Source of the DNA: Tetrahymena thermophila SB210
Lineage: Eukaryota; Ciliophora; Oligohymenophorea; Hymenostomatida; Tetrahymenidae
Assembly: GCF_000189635.1 (NCBI RefSeq)
Contig: NW_002476319.1
Coordinates: forward strand, 558,001-622,000
Direction of reading: 5' to 3'
Length of the DNA: 64,000 nucleotides
The first letter of the stretch is position 1; each line of letters opens with the position of its first letter. Positions 1 through 12,154 of the stretch are shown here, piece after piece. A program made the position numbers and the translations under genes. Below the pieces are notes generated by a model, which had not been told where the DNA came from, did not search any database, and worked only from the letters and a program-made list of their open reading frames with translations.

Positions 1-1136
1 AACTAGTAAAAAAAAATACAAAAAACAGTGTCACACCTCATGGTGTTTTTTTATAAATGATTTCAAAGAACATAGATAAAAATTAAAAAAACTCTGAATG
101 AAATAATTTTGTTAAAACATCAAAACTTAATAAATAATTTTAAAAATTGATATATTCAAATTAATATTTAAAAATATTTCTATTTATTTCAATCAACCCT
201 AGACAGCAAAAACAAAATTTCAATAAGAATGTAATAGAACAAAAAACACATAAACTTTTTATATTTAAAACAATCAACTAAAAAAATTTTGACTTAAACA
301 TATTTATTATTTATAATACATGCATACCTACATAGATAGATAGTTAGTTACACAATATATTGTATTTATGTAAAAATATATAGAATTTTTTATATCACAT
401 ATTATTAATTAACTCAATTTCAATCCATAAACATTTCTAAATATACACTTTTCATTATTGAAATAATAAATTAAAAATTTGATATTGTAATCAAAGAAAA
501 TAATAAAGAGACAATCTATTACTTAAATTTGTAGTCTCAAAAAAAGAAAGAAAGTAAAAATCTAAAATTTTCTTTTCTGATTAAATCAATTTATATACGT
601 TTTGAAAATCAATATTATCAATTAATTTTTATAATCAAGCAAAAAAAGATAAATTTGATATTTTTATTAAATTAGTTTCAATCAATATATATATTTGTGT
701 TGAAATACTTAAATTAAGAAATGTTTAACTATTCCAAAATAGTTAGATTTAACTAATTAAAAATTCAATCATAAATATAAATGATGGTCTTTGCAAATTT
801 AAGTCAAATTTCTAATTTTTATTTAAATCTGTCCTAATAATTTTTAAGAATTTGCTAAAAATAAAATGTAATATTTTTTAGTTTAAATTTAAAATTTTAT
901 TATTTATTGTTGAAAAATTTAATCAAAAGCGATTATTGAAATTTTAATAATAAATATTTATTGTTTATTAATGATTTAATATAGTTAATTTATTTAAAAT
1001 ATCTGCTTAAAATTAAATAAAAAAGATATCAGAATTTAAATTTATTTCAAAAAGGGGTTATGAATTTTTTATTTTACAAATTTTGATAAAAAATAATATT
1101 TATTTTTATCAAAAATAAATTTGAAATTATAAAAAA
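1..1136. other. Non-coding AT-rich flank
   Basis: No frame with sustained codon-like composition is visible on either strand. The stretch is homopolymer-rich A/T with short simple repeats (GATA and GTTA runs near 330-350). It presumably carries the upstream region of the gene starting at 1137. I see no tRNA or other RNA gene in it. Confidence 0.6.
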
Positions 1137-2318
1137 ATGGAAGAGCAGTTATCGTCAGTAAATTAAGAATATTATAATGATGAAGCTTTTAAGCATATTG
1201 AAGTTCCAAATTTTAGATAAATTTAAAATCCAAACTTTATACTTCCTGGATATTAGTTACTGTAAAGGAACAGTTATAAACCTTTCTAATCAAGTTTAAA
1301 ATAGTTTTCTAACAAAAAAGAAGAAGGAATATATATTCATAGAGTTATTGAGGAATATCTTAAGTAGAGAAGTTTAACTTAGTAAATACAATCAAGAAAG
1401 TGGATTGAGAAATTCGGAAGCTAATGGATCTTTATTGTTATTGAAAAAGTAATTTTTTATATGAAATAAAGAGGACTAATAAATTACAAAGTGGAATATG
1501 TGACTACTAATAGTAGTTTAACTAAAAGATTTGATGTGATTTTTCATGATGATAATTTAGAAAAGTTTTGTATTATCGACTGGAAATATTCAGAGTGGTA
1601 ATTTGAAAACATTTTAAAGCTTTTTTAGTAGCATTTCAAAGATTAGCTTTTTGAAGCTATGAAGCAATTCAATACTAGTAATGTAACTTTAATAATAGTT
1701 CCTTTAAAGTAAATACATAATTTTACGATCTAAGAAATTACTTGTGAAGATTTGTTTAAAACTGTAAAATAAATTTCCTCAGACTTAAACACATTAAGTA
1801 TTAAGTATTAGTAATACTATAATTAAATCAAGGAGAAATAAGAAGATATTTTGTTAAAACCATCGGAAATTGGAATTAGTAAAAGAAAAAATGAACTTCT
1901 TTTTGAAAATATTAGTAACATCCTTAAAATAAACTCTTAGCAATAAATTCATTACTATCTAAACTTAGAAAACCTAAACAATGATATTCAACCTAAAAAC
2001 AAAGACTAATTTTGGATAATACATATATTTTTAAGTGAAATCTTGGTTAAAAAAAATGAATATTTTTAAAATATTCTAAATAATTTAGCTTAAAAATAGT
2101 CTTTCAACTAAAATCAGGTCACCCCAGAAAGGTTTATTTAATTATTTATTTTTTTAATTTAGAGTTAATATTAATAAATTCAAAACAATAGTGAGACCAT
2201 TAGCAAATCTGACATCAATTAATTGAAAAATTAAATTGAATGCTTATCGCTCACACAAGAAAGAGGATATAGTATTTTTCGTTTTGATAAATATGATTAT
2301 TTACACTTTGAAATATGA
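1137..2318 (+). CDS. PD-(D/E)XK nuclease-like protein, paralogue A
   Basis: Single open frame of 393 codons in the ciliate code (TAA/TAG = Gln), from ATG 1137 to TGA 2316. The centre carries a RecB/Cas4-type signature. A helix with IHRVIEEYL (about residues 73-81) supplies a candidate motif I acid. The segment RFDVIF, then a short loop, then IIDWKYS gives D-x(n)-D-x-K. A Gln in KDQLFEAM lies where a QxxxY-like motif would sit. The strand TLIIVPLK and a later KDQFWIIHIF block also occur in the downstream gene 3861-5986, so the two are paralogues. In the family these acids and the Lys bind metal and cut DNA; activity here is inferred from motifs only. No intron is needed, although 2131-2161 looks a little like a very short one. 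It could instead be a non-catalytic member of the superfamily. Confidence 0.75.
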
Positions 2319-3860
2319 CTAGTAATTACAAAAATATCAAAATAGCTTAATTTAAAATCATATTCTAATCAAAAATTCTGTAAAGATGCTTGTTAAAATT
2401 TTTTATTTAGTTTCATTTAAAAATAAATAGTTTATTTAGTTGTACTTTTTAATATTTAATTAATAATTTTAAAAATAGGAGTTTTTCAAAAATTTTTATC
2501 AATTCAAATTTTGTACTAATTTTCTGATTAGTCTATCTAAGTTTTTTAATTAATTAAGTACTGATATCAGAATATAAGGAGAAAATGAATGTAATAAAAA
2601 TAATAATATTTTTACAAAATTTCTTTTTAATTTATATTCATAATTTATAATTTTTTATAAAAAGATATTAATTAATTACAATCAAAATCTAATTCCAAAA
2701 AGATGTAGTAATATATCAATAAAAAAAAGAGATTATTTAATTTTATTTAGTTTACAGATAAATTTAAAAAAAAAAAATAATGTATTGATTTTAATCTCTT
2801 GCTATTGACTTAAAAACATTTTTTTAATTTAAACAATGTATTTTTATAAGTTAAAAGACTTAAATGTATCTAATATCTATTTATTCTATAAATATTAAAG
2901 AAAATATGCGTTTTTAAACAGTAACTGCACAAAAAAATTGTGAATTAATATTAAAATATATTTGATTAGAATTAAATTCTACTTTAGAGAAATTTGTAAT
3001 TAATTATTCTAATGTTAAAGCAATAAAAATAATTTAATTTTATTAATTTATATTAATTTTATCTTATTAAATTAAGTTTCTAAATATGTCTTTAAAGCTG
3101 TTTATTTGATATTTTATGATAAATTTTGTAATTTTTGATTTTTATGATATATATTTATATTAAAATATACGAAAAAAGGTAATTTTTATTAGAATGTAAT
3201 ATATTATTCTATTTGTATTATATTATGTATTTATTATTTATTTACATTTTTGCTAATAAAAAATTCAACTATAGAGTTTATTTATTGAGGAAAAATTAAT
3301 AAAGTATTAAACATATGAATGAGATGAATTATTAAATTGAGCGAACATAAAACAAAACTTTGAGAATTAATAGATAAATGGATTGCTATTCAATATTTGT
3401 GTAAATTTAATAAAGTAAATGAGAGTTAAAAAATATGTTAAAATAAAAAAATTATTTAAAAAGTAATAATTTGCAGTTTTAGATATCTTTATCAAAGATA
3501 TCATCATAATTATCTTCTAAAGAATTAAGAATACATATTTTATTACAATATTTTTTTGATTATTTAATTAATCAATAAATAATAATGCTTTTTAATTAAT
3601 CAATGAATTGAAGTGTTTTTAATTAATTAATTTATTTATTTAGAAATAAATAAAATATGGTCAGATTGATCAAAATTTTATTAAAATTGATTAGATTTGA
3701 TATATGATTTGTATAAATATTTATTGTGTTTCTTGTTATCAAAATCAATCGATAATAATAATTTAATAAAAACTTGATTTCAAGACCCCACAAAAGAGGA
3801 TAAGCCAAGAAAGAAAGATAATAAATACATCTAAATAAAAGGAATAGGAAATATTATAAA
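2319..3860. other. Intergenic spacer with a short palindrome
   Basis: 1.5 kb of A/T-rich DNA between the two nuclease-like paralogues, with no convincing coding frame. It holds repeated TTAATTAATCAAT-type words around 3560-3640. A perfect inverted repeat of 9-base arms with a 3-base loop lies at 3482-3502 (GATATCTTT and its complement). Confidence 0.6.
3482..3502. repeat. Perfect 9-bp inverted repeat
   Basis: Arms GATATCTTT and AAAGATATC flank the spacer ATC. It lies about 360 bp upstream of the start of the second nuclease-like gene. It might be a protein-binding palindrome or chance in A/T-rich DNA. Confidence 0.5.
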
Positions 3861-5986
3861 ATGAAAAAATAAGATAGCATCATAAACAGAGATCAATTCC
3901 TTGAATTGATCTTTAGGTAGATTGATATGGTAGACGACTATGAAGCTTTGTAAGAAATTTTAGAAAAAGTTACAAATAAATTGTAGATGGTCGGGAATTA
4001 ATATGGCTCTATGAGAAGAATTCCTTCTTCTTCTAAATGTAAACATTTAAAATCATTTATTTTTTATAAAAATTACTCTCTATCACTGAAATTTTTGTAA
4101 CCATCTCTTGGAATGCAACTATTTTCATGAGATATTATTTTCACTATGCAATTTGGGTAGTATTAATAAATTTTAAGCTACTATTTTGCTTAGCTAGACT
4201 AAATTCTTCATTTCTACTTCATACTTAAAAAATAAAAATCAAAATTGCATTAATTGTATACACAATCAAAGATACTATTTTACTTAAAGAATAAAATTTC
4301 AAGAATAAAATTCATAGAATAATGGTTAATAAAACATTTTTAAGCAGATTTTTCTGAGTTAAAATGATTTAAATTGATGGAGTGATAGATAGCTTGAATA
4401 TTAATTTGTTTATAATTAAATAATTTTATTCCATCTTAGAAGCATAGAAAGAAGATATTAAGAGAATGGAGCACTATAGAAAGGCTGAGAGAGAAAATGA
4501 ATTAAACATGTAACGTGAAGATTCTTTTATAGCTGACTACGATTTGTGGGAAGGAGAGGAATCTTTAGAAAGACACTCATCTTTAAGACCTTCTCCTTCA
4601 GCTGGTAGACAAGAAAAACCTACTTACCACTTTAAATAATTTGATTGGGTCTACCAAGATAAATTTAACAAGTATGTGCTTTAACTTCAACAGCCACCAC
4701 TCAATTTAAATACCAATATGTTTGATCAAACAAATAATCAATCTTAAAATACAAAGATTGTGCAAGGCTCTTAAATTCATTTACTTATTGAGCGTTACTT
4801 GAATGATCCTAAGAAAAACGAAAAGATTCTTTTAGAAAACGAATTTTTAACAAATGAACAAGGGCAATGGATTCAATTTCTTGTAAATACAGTTAAGGAG
4901 TATTGCAAAGATTACCTTCATCTTGAAGAGATGAAGACAGAAAAACACATTTCTTCGTTTTTACCTAAAATTTGCTTGGGAAATTCTACTTCACACAAAA
5001 GTCATGACTGCAGTATTACTGGCATATCAACTTCACAGACTAACATAGCTAGCAATTAATAACATTAGAATTAAAATGCAAAAAAAGTAGACGTTATTTT
5101 CTATAACGAGCACAAAGCTGTAATCATTGATTGGAAGTTTTCTCCCTTTTCAATTAATGACTAAGTTTATATGAATGACTCTAATCACTTCATTGACTAA
5201 ATATAAGAAGTGAAGAAATTCTTTAATTTCTAAAAGGAAGTTACCCTACTCATTGTACCACTTAAAAAAATATCAGGACTTAATCTATACGAGCTCACCA
5301 GTGATGAAATAGAGTTATTGCAAAAGGAGCAAGTCAATCAAGAAATATTTTATTAGACTAAGTATAAAAAAATGCGCAATTAAATTTTAAGCAAGTAATA
5401 CAATATTAACCAAAAGTGTTTGATTGGAGAGGGTAAAAAGCAAAATTTATCAATTAAAGAATATTTCATTCACATTATAGAGCTAAAGAAAAAAAGCTAG
5501 CTTGAATATTATGGAAATTACAAGAATTGTTATGGAAAAAATTCTCCTTCAAACAAAGATCAGTTTTGGGCTCTCCATGTTCTTCTCAAAGAATTTAACA
5601 AGAAGAACGAGCAGATAATTTAGTTAATTTACTCTAAGTAGCCAACAATTTAGCAAAAGAAAATGAAAGGAAAGTCAAATGATGAAGTTGATTTCTTTAC
5701 TATGAATGAAAATAATTAATTGGTGCTTACCAAACAGAATAGTGCTACTCGTCATAAATATAGATAAAATAAAACCGTTCTTCAATACGTTATAGATCAA
5801 ATATAAGATATTTTTGACGACGACGAAGAAGATTACAGTGATTATGGTGATGATGCATATTAAATCATAATCTAAGAAAAGGATGACGATCAAACTGACG
5901 AGAATGTAGAATTTGAAGAACCTTAAAACTAAAATGAAATGGAAAATGAACAGTAATAAGAACATGAAAATGCAGGAGATTTTTGA
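3861..5986 (+). CDS. PD-(D/E)XK nuclease-like protein, paralogue B, acidic tail
   Basis: Exon 3861-4038, intron 4039-4439 (401 bp, donor GTAAAC, acceptor TTAG, phase 1), exon 4440-5986. About 574 residues. The middle matches the upstream neighbour: QIHLLIERYL (motif I helix), VDVIFYNEHKAV then IIDWKFS (D-x(n)-D-x-K), TLLIVPLK, and KDQFWALHVLL. It differs by a long N-terminal extension, an insert of about 50 residues rich in Ser/Thr/Asn/Gln between motif I and the DxK core, and a C-terminal tail dominated by Asp and Glu (roughly residues 495-574). Acidic tails are common in proteins that contact basic partners such as histones, but that role is inference. The orientation and spacing fit an old tandem duplication. 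The enzymatic call rests on motifs alone. Confidence 0.72.
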
Positions 5987-7068
5987 ACTAAAAATTATTT
6001 TTTTTTCTTTTCTAAATTCTATTTAAACTCTAGTAAGAAAAGATAATATCTAACTATTATAATTTATATATTTATATTTTTTTAATTGTAATTTATCTAC
6101 TTTAAAATATTTTAGCACATTAAGTATATATTTATCTATCTTTTTTCACATCGATAAATTAAATATAATTTAACCTGATTTTCTACCTATTCATTTTACC
6201 TAAAAGCTTATAAATTTAAAGATACATCTAACCTATTAAAAATAATTATAAACAGATTAACATTTTTAATAAATAATTGAGTTTATATTTTCATAAAGTT
6301 TTATAAAGGACTATTTACAATATTAAAATATTTATAATTCTCATTTAATTATAAAATTTGAAATCTTAAGATTGATTTCTTTATTGGATGTATACTTCTC
6401 TCTGTTATTAAGTATAAATATTTTAATTTTCTTTATATTTAATTTAAATTTTTTTCATTCTTTTTTAATTGCTTTCAAGAAACTATTATTTTGAAAAAAT
6501 TTCAAAGTATTCTTAAAACAACAATTGAAATTATAATATTAACTCACTCACTATGATAATAGTTTACAAATTTTATGAATCAATTATTTATTTATTATGT
6601 AAAATAACATTTTAAATTGCTTTGCTTTAACCTAATTTTAATCATTTGGATTAATTTTATTTTTTTTTGTTTTTATCCTTTTTAAAAAATATTTTTATAG
6701 ATTTTATGTTTTTAAAATAAAAATTAAAAGTAGAATAAATTAAAATTTAATAAAATATAATTTTTAAAGAACATCAGTTACTTTTTTTATTTATTAAACA
6801 TTTTTAATTTAAATCATAAAATTAATAACTAATTATTTTTAATAAAAAACAAATATTTTTTTTTGTAATTTATCAGATATTTTAATTTTATAAAAAAAAA
6901 ATTGCAATTTTTAATAAATGAGAATTTAAAATTTTAAAGATTTATAGATTTAAGATTTAATTAATATCTTAAGTAGAGCAAAAATTTAATAATTAGCAAA
7001 TTTTCTATTTGTAAATTTAAGAAAGTATATTGTAGTAAAAATTAAAGTATTAGCTTCAGCTTCAAATC
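5987..7068. other. Intergenic, nothing recognised
   Basis: About 1.1 kb of low-complexity A/T sequence with many homopolymer runs. No coding frame, RNA gene or organised repeat was found. It probably contains the 3' UTR of the nuclease-like gene and the promoter of the DNAAF5-like gene. Confidence 0.6.
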
Positions 7069-8290
7069 ATGGAAATCGAACAATCAGCAGCTTACGAAGA
7101 ATTAGTTAAGAATTATTAAAGAGACATTAATTGTCTTGTTGATGATGTAAGTTAAAGATCTTTGATGATGAACGAAAGAGAATATTTGATCATTTATTTA
7201 TTTTATTATGAAAAAAGGATAGAAATCTTCGTAAGAAAGGTTTAACAACTATTCTTAAATAGACATTTGCAGCTTCTACTCCAACAAGAGAATTACTTTA
7301 ATTCTTTTAGATAAATGTTTTAAAAAATTTACTTAGAACAATCGATGACTAGATTGAAAAGAATAGAGAACTTGCATAAAACATAATTTAATAGTAATAT
7401 CTAATTTTCAAAAGTTTTTGCTTTTAAATCATTCATGAAAATGAAAAAAGTTGAAATCTTTTATTAAAATTAATAGATTTTGCATTAGATCAAAGGAAAG
7501 CGTAGATTTAGTTGATAAAGAAGTTACTTAATAGATTTTATAGAAGCTTTGCTCAAGAGTAAACACTATTCCATATGCAGAATAAAGTAAAATTATATTA
7601 ATGAATGAATCAAATATCTAATTTAAGTTTTGCAATAAAAAAGGTGAAGAAATCAGACTTTTAATAACTCAAAATATGATAGAATTAGTCAAATTATTTT
7701 CATAGCATTTCGTACCTATTGTAGGAGATTTTGCAGTAGCTGTTTCTCGTTTATTATAAGACTAATATCCAGAAGTTAAAAAAACAGGTGCAACTTTAGT
7801 CGAAGAGTGTTCCAAGCAATTAAAATAATATATAGGACATCATGGTCTTTAAATAGCTAAATCCTTAGCTAAAAACTTTGAACATTAGCACTCAAAAGTT
7901 CGTAAAGTGACAATTTAAGTAAAATTACATATTAAATCAGGAAATAGAATTAATAATTTTTTTATTATAAAGGCTTTAACTACTTTCTTATTGTGTGAAG
8001 GTGCTGGTTGTTTGTATGAGCATGTAAATGCTAGCTACAATAAGGTCATTAATGATAAAATTAATGAAGTACGTAAAACTGCATATGAATCTGTTGCTTA
8101 GCTTCTAAATTCATTTTCCGTTCCTAATTTGAGAAATTTTGAAAGTGATCTTGTCCTCCTTTTACTTAACAGTCTCTCTGACGAAGTCCAAGAAAATATC
8201 CAACTGGGATAAAAATTAATAGAAGAGTGCGGTATGAGCAGGATGCGTCTCGCTATTGAAAATAACGAAAAAGTTGACTAATATATTTGA
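7069..8290 (+). CDS. DNAAF5: DNAAF5/HEATR2-like dynein assembly factor, N-terminal half only
   Basis: Exons 7069-7146, 7218-7393, 7477-7918 and 7973-8290 join in phase to 337 residues. The introns are 71, 83 and 54 bp. The first acceptor is AAAAAAG rather than TAG, chosen because it restores the conserved DRNLRKKGL segment. The protein is a run of HEAT-type helical repeats. IDDQIEKNREL, GEEIRLLITQNM, DQYPEVKKTGATLVEE and EHQHSKVRKVTIQAL follow the order of the N-terminal HEAT repeats of human DNAAF5, a cytoplasmic factor for preassembly of axonemal dynein arms. The human protein is about 855 residues; this one stops after the segment LLLNSLSDEVQENI, and no further exons are visible downstream. 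It is therefore either a shortened paralogue or a truncated gene. Confidence 0.72.
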
Positions 8291-9031
8291 GTGTAATTTT
8301 TCAATCAAAAATTGTAAGAAAAACTGTAAAATTTTGATTAAAAATGTAAATTTTAAATGAAAGTTATTAATTAAGATCAATTTTCTGTAATTAATCCTTG
8401 CTTGTGATATCTATATAAATACCTTAGTTAGAATTTTTATTTTTAAACCAAATTTATTTAATTTTATAAAAGTCTCTAGATTATGTATAGTCAGTTCATT
8501 TATATATTTATATTTTTATTTACTAGGTTTAAAAGTTAAAAAACTAAACAATTTTATAAATTAATTTTTACAATTTATATGCAAATTATCATCTTTTATG
8601 GAGCAAATATGTTATTTAAGATTTTTAGTTTTGTTATAGAAGTTATCTACTTGCTATTTATTATTTGACAAAATGTATAACTAAAAAAATATATTCAAAA
8701 AATTTTTGGTATTCAATAAATTTTTTATTTAAATCCTTGTTAATAAAAATAAAAAATAAAACCTATGAAAATAAAAGCATTAAAAATTTATGTTTTGAAT
8801 TGATTGTATTTATGAAAGTATGTATGTATTACATACATTGTAAATTTTCCATCCATAGAGTTTATTGATTCAGTCAGCTAAATAATCTTAATGAAATAAT
8901 AAATTAATAAATTTACGATGCTTTTTAGCTATCAAAATATAAATAAATAAATAATATTGAAAATAATAAAATCTATATAAAATTTGTAATTTACAAAATA
9001 AAAAATATTTAGCAGCTTTTATTTAAATATC
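8291..9031. other. Intergenic, imperfect hairpin after the stop
   Basis: No coding exon continues the DNAAF5-like gene here. Just past its stop, the segments around 8297-8312 and 8329-8343 are complementary (TTTTCAATCAAAAATT against AATTTTGATTAAAAA). They could form a weak A/U hairpin in the 3' UTR. The rest is A/T-rich with no recognised element. Confidence 0.5.
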
Positions 9032-12000
9032 ATGAAAGTTTTAAACCCATAGCATAATCCAGAATAAATTTCTGAAGGGTATAGCGGATAGTCAGGTGCT
9101 CCACTGAATTCCATCCACTAGAAAATTTTAGAGAAATTAAAACAACAACAATAAAATCGTGTTGCTTAAAAAATGTAAGCTTAACAAGAAAAACTTTATT
9201 TAACTGAGCCTGTTGTGTCATAAGATTTGATGCCTGCTTCTGGCCAATTTATTAAGTCGTAAGACATTAAATAGCAATCTTAAAGAACTTTAAGCGAATC
9301 TAAAAACTTGATATAATAGACTTAGTCTCATTAAAAGTTAATGTCAGGTTTAGCAAATAGCAAAAATAGCACATTCAATAATACAAATAGCTAGAATTAG
9401 AGTATGAATGGAGAATCCCCAGCTAAAGACCATTTACTAGTTATGACTATTGATTTAGGTGAAGGGAACTGTGATATTTTGCATGTTTACGAGTACGATG
9501 ATCCAGTTCGTAAGGCAGAGGCTTTTTGTCAAAAGCATGGTTTAACTAAAGAAGCTATGGAGATCCTAGCAAAAAATATTGAAGTAAACAAGCAAATAGT
9601 AATTACTGAAAGATAGCATTAACTTTATCATTCTACTTAATATCTTAGAGGTTAATCGCCTTAATACTATTCTGCATAAGATAATTATGCTTCAGTTTAG
9701 ATTTAAAGTCCTCAGTAACAATCTATTCGCTAAAACTACTATAAAAGCTAAAGCAGCAACCCTAACGTAGAAATCAGTAATGATGATTAAACACCCATAT
9801 AATAAAAACTCATGCAAGAAGCTCAATCATATCCTGGAATAGCTTCAAATGGCGAAGATATTCAAAATAACAATATCTATCATAACTAGCAATTAATGAA
9901 TCAGTAAGAAAAATAATTTGTTTTTGTTTTAAATAAAATTTTTAAATTTAAGAATCAAGTATAATATCTTATTTAGTGGATTTAATCACGAAATGTATTC
10001 TATTAATCACAACCTTATTTTACTGACGCAACACTATTTAATAGATATATATTCAATAACTTTTTTTATAATTAATTCATATAAAAATCTTGAGTGATAC
10101 ATTTTAATTAATAAAAAAATAAATTAATAGACATTCTGCAAATGATGATTAGAATGAAGATAATAAAGTCATCCATCCAAACCAAAAAGAATCGATATTT
10201 GATAGATTATACGGAGAGGTAACTATAGAAAGAATATTCAATGATTAAATTCTCATCTTATAAAAATAAAAAGGCAAGCAAAAAGAAATAAAGAATAGAG
10301 TAAAAAAAGCAATTAGAATAAAGTTAACATTTGAATAGCACATATCGCTCAACTAAAAGAGTCATTGGAGATAACGAAGTAGAAATAGGTGTTTATCTTT
10401 ATCTTAAAGGAGAAGAATTAAAAAGAAATAAAAATAAGAGTAATTAGGAGTATTTGCAAAAAAGGGAAGAATAATTAAAAGAGCTTTCCTTTAAGCCTGA
10501 GTTAAATCCAAATTCTGTGAGAATTGCTGTAATTAATGTTTATAAATTATGATTTTAAATAATGAATTTTTATAAAGCTAAATAAACGCTCAGAGTAATA
10601 TGATAAAACTGAAGATGCTCTAATCAAACAAGGCTAGTTGTATAAGGAAAAGAAAGATATCAAAAAGAGTGAAAGAGAAAGTTAGCAATTGCAAGAATGT
10701 ACTTTCAAGCCAGAAGTTGAGCCTATGTAAAATTCTAATTTGTAGTTATTAAAATTAATCTTTCGATTTCTATTAATTAGGAGCACATACCTCTATGAAA
10801 TGAAAAAGAGAGAATAAAAAGATTATCCATATGAAGGAAAATTTGATAAGTTGCATAAAGAGTATATCAAAAGAAATCAGAGATAAGAAGAGAGATAGTA
10901 ATTTAACAAGCTTATTCATAAATTCTTAATTTTACATTTAATATAGAGCCTACAGTGAATGCACATTCCATCCATAAATTACTCGTCCTCCTAAAGTTTA
11001 GGAACAAATTCCTTTTGTTGATAGAATGATGAAGTCAGCAACCGAAAAGGAAAAGAAGATTTAAGAGTAAATAATTAAAAAAGAAGGAATGAAATTAATA
11101 ATTTTTAAAAATATAAGATTAAAAATTAAATAGCAATTAGAATAATAGCAAGAAGACATTTCAACATTTTAACCTTAAATAGGGCGTCCTCCTGCTCATG
11201 TAAGCAAATTCAAAAAATAAACTTAATTAAACATTAATTTTAAATTTATGTCTCAGCGTAATATCAACAACTTACCAGTTCATGAATACTTGTACAGCAA
11301 GAAAGAAGAAAAAAAGATCAAATAAGAAAATTTAATAAAAGCAGAATAAGAAAAATAAATAAGAATGTAAACATTGTCATCAGAAAAGTCGAATTAAATA
11401 GTAGAGAACCTCAAAAAGAATACCTTATTTTAGATATTCTAATAGCTTGACAGTGATGGTGATGGATTAATTTCTCAGTAAAGTATAGATATCTAGAATC
11501 TTCCTGATAAAGTATTTAGAGTTATTGAACCACTTTTTGTTGAAATGGAGTAGTGTGGCTTCACATTAAACTTTGAATAATTCTATGAGTGTTCAATGAA
11601 GCTGATTTCAGTAAATTTAAATTAATATTTAAATAAACAAATAAAAATGTATTATGTTATTTTATTTTACAGAACTTGACAATAGCTTAAAAGGATGATT
11701 TCTTCTACAATTATAAAGAAAAATGGGATGAAAAGAAATCTAAATACGAAATTCACGATTACAAGCCAATAATTAATTCAAAGTCATAGAAGTTAGCTCG
11801 CAAGAGAAGTTATGAAAAATTTGAAGGAGTTTACAATCATGGTATGACTCTACAACAAGTAAATAATTTAAATTGAAAATCCTTTAGATATTTATTAAAG
11901 TGATTGTTTATTATTAGTAAAAGCAAGATAAACTACACAAAATAAAGGAATAATTAGTATAAAGAGAATTAGATGAGTGTTCTTTTAAGCCATAATTATA

Positions 12001-12154
12001 TAAGCCTATGAATATCTATTCATTTACCAACCCACAAATAAAGCAAGAAGAAAATAATTTGTTTGGAATTCAGAGTGGATATGAGATAGGAGAAGGATAG
12101 TATAAAATTATTGGTGCTTAAAATAATGGTTATTCAGAAAGTCTTTAATAATGA
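9032..12154 (+). CDS. EF-hand protein with N-terminal IDLGEG domain and FKP repeats
   Basis: Best model: exons 9032-9903, 10131-10218, 10274-10516, 10578-10897, 10947-11199, 11257-11610, 11673-11858 and 11918-12154, about 850 residues. An optional 39-bp in-phase intron inside 10578-10897 would shorten it slightly. Order of parts: a Gln-rich N terminus; a compact domain at about residues 130-185 (MTIDLGEGNCDILHVYEYDD, then FCQKHGLTKEAMEIL); repeated blocks with IFDRLYGE and ELSFKPEL, ECTFKPEV, ECTFHPQI, ECSFKPQL; and one EF-hand loop with DSDGDGLIS whose last acidic position is Ser. The spaced C/S-F-K/H-P repeats are typical of many ciliate cytoskeletal or ciliary proteins. From family knowledge I infer a calcium-linked cytoskeletal role. 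No enzymatic motif is present. Confidence 0.7.

Noticed and set aside
1053-1060. GGGGTT resembling the Tetrahymena telomeric repeat
   Set aside because: A single copy only, with no array and no chromosome end nearby.
2131-2161. Possible 31-bp GT...AG intron in the first nuclease-like gene
   Set aside because: Too short for the introns seen here, and its removal would break a frame that is otherwise open to the stop.
5675-5965. 96-codon minus-strand frame, hydrophobic
   Set aside because: It is the complement of the Asp/Glu-rich tail of the second nuclease-like gene, which reads as Ile/Val/Leu-rich on the other strand.
8665-8868. 67-codon plus-strand frame
   Set aside because: Low-complexity Lys/Ile/Asn/Tyr translation of A/T-rich spacer without coding-like composition.
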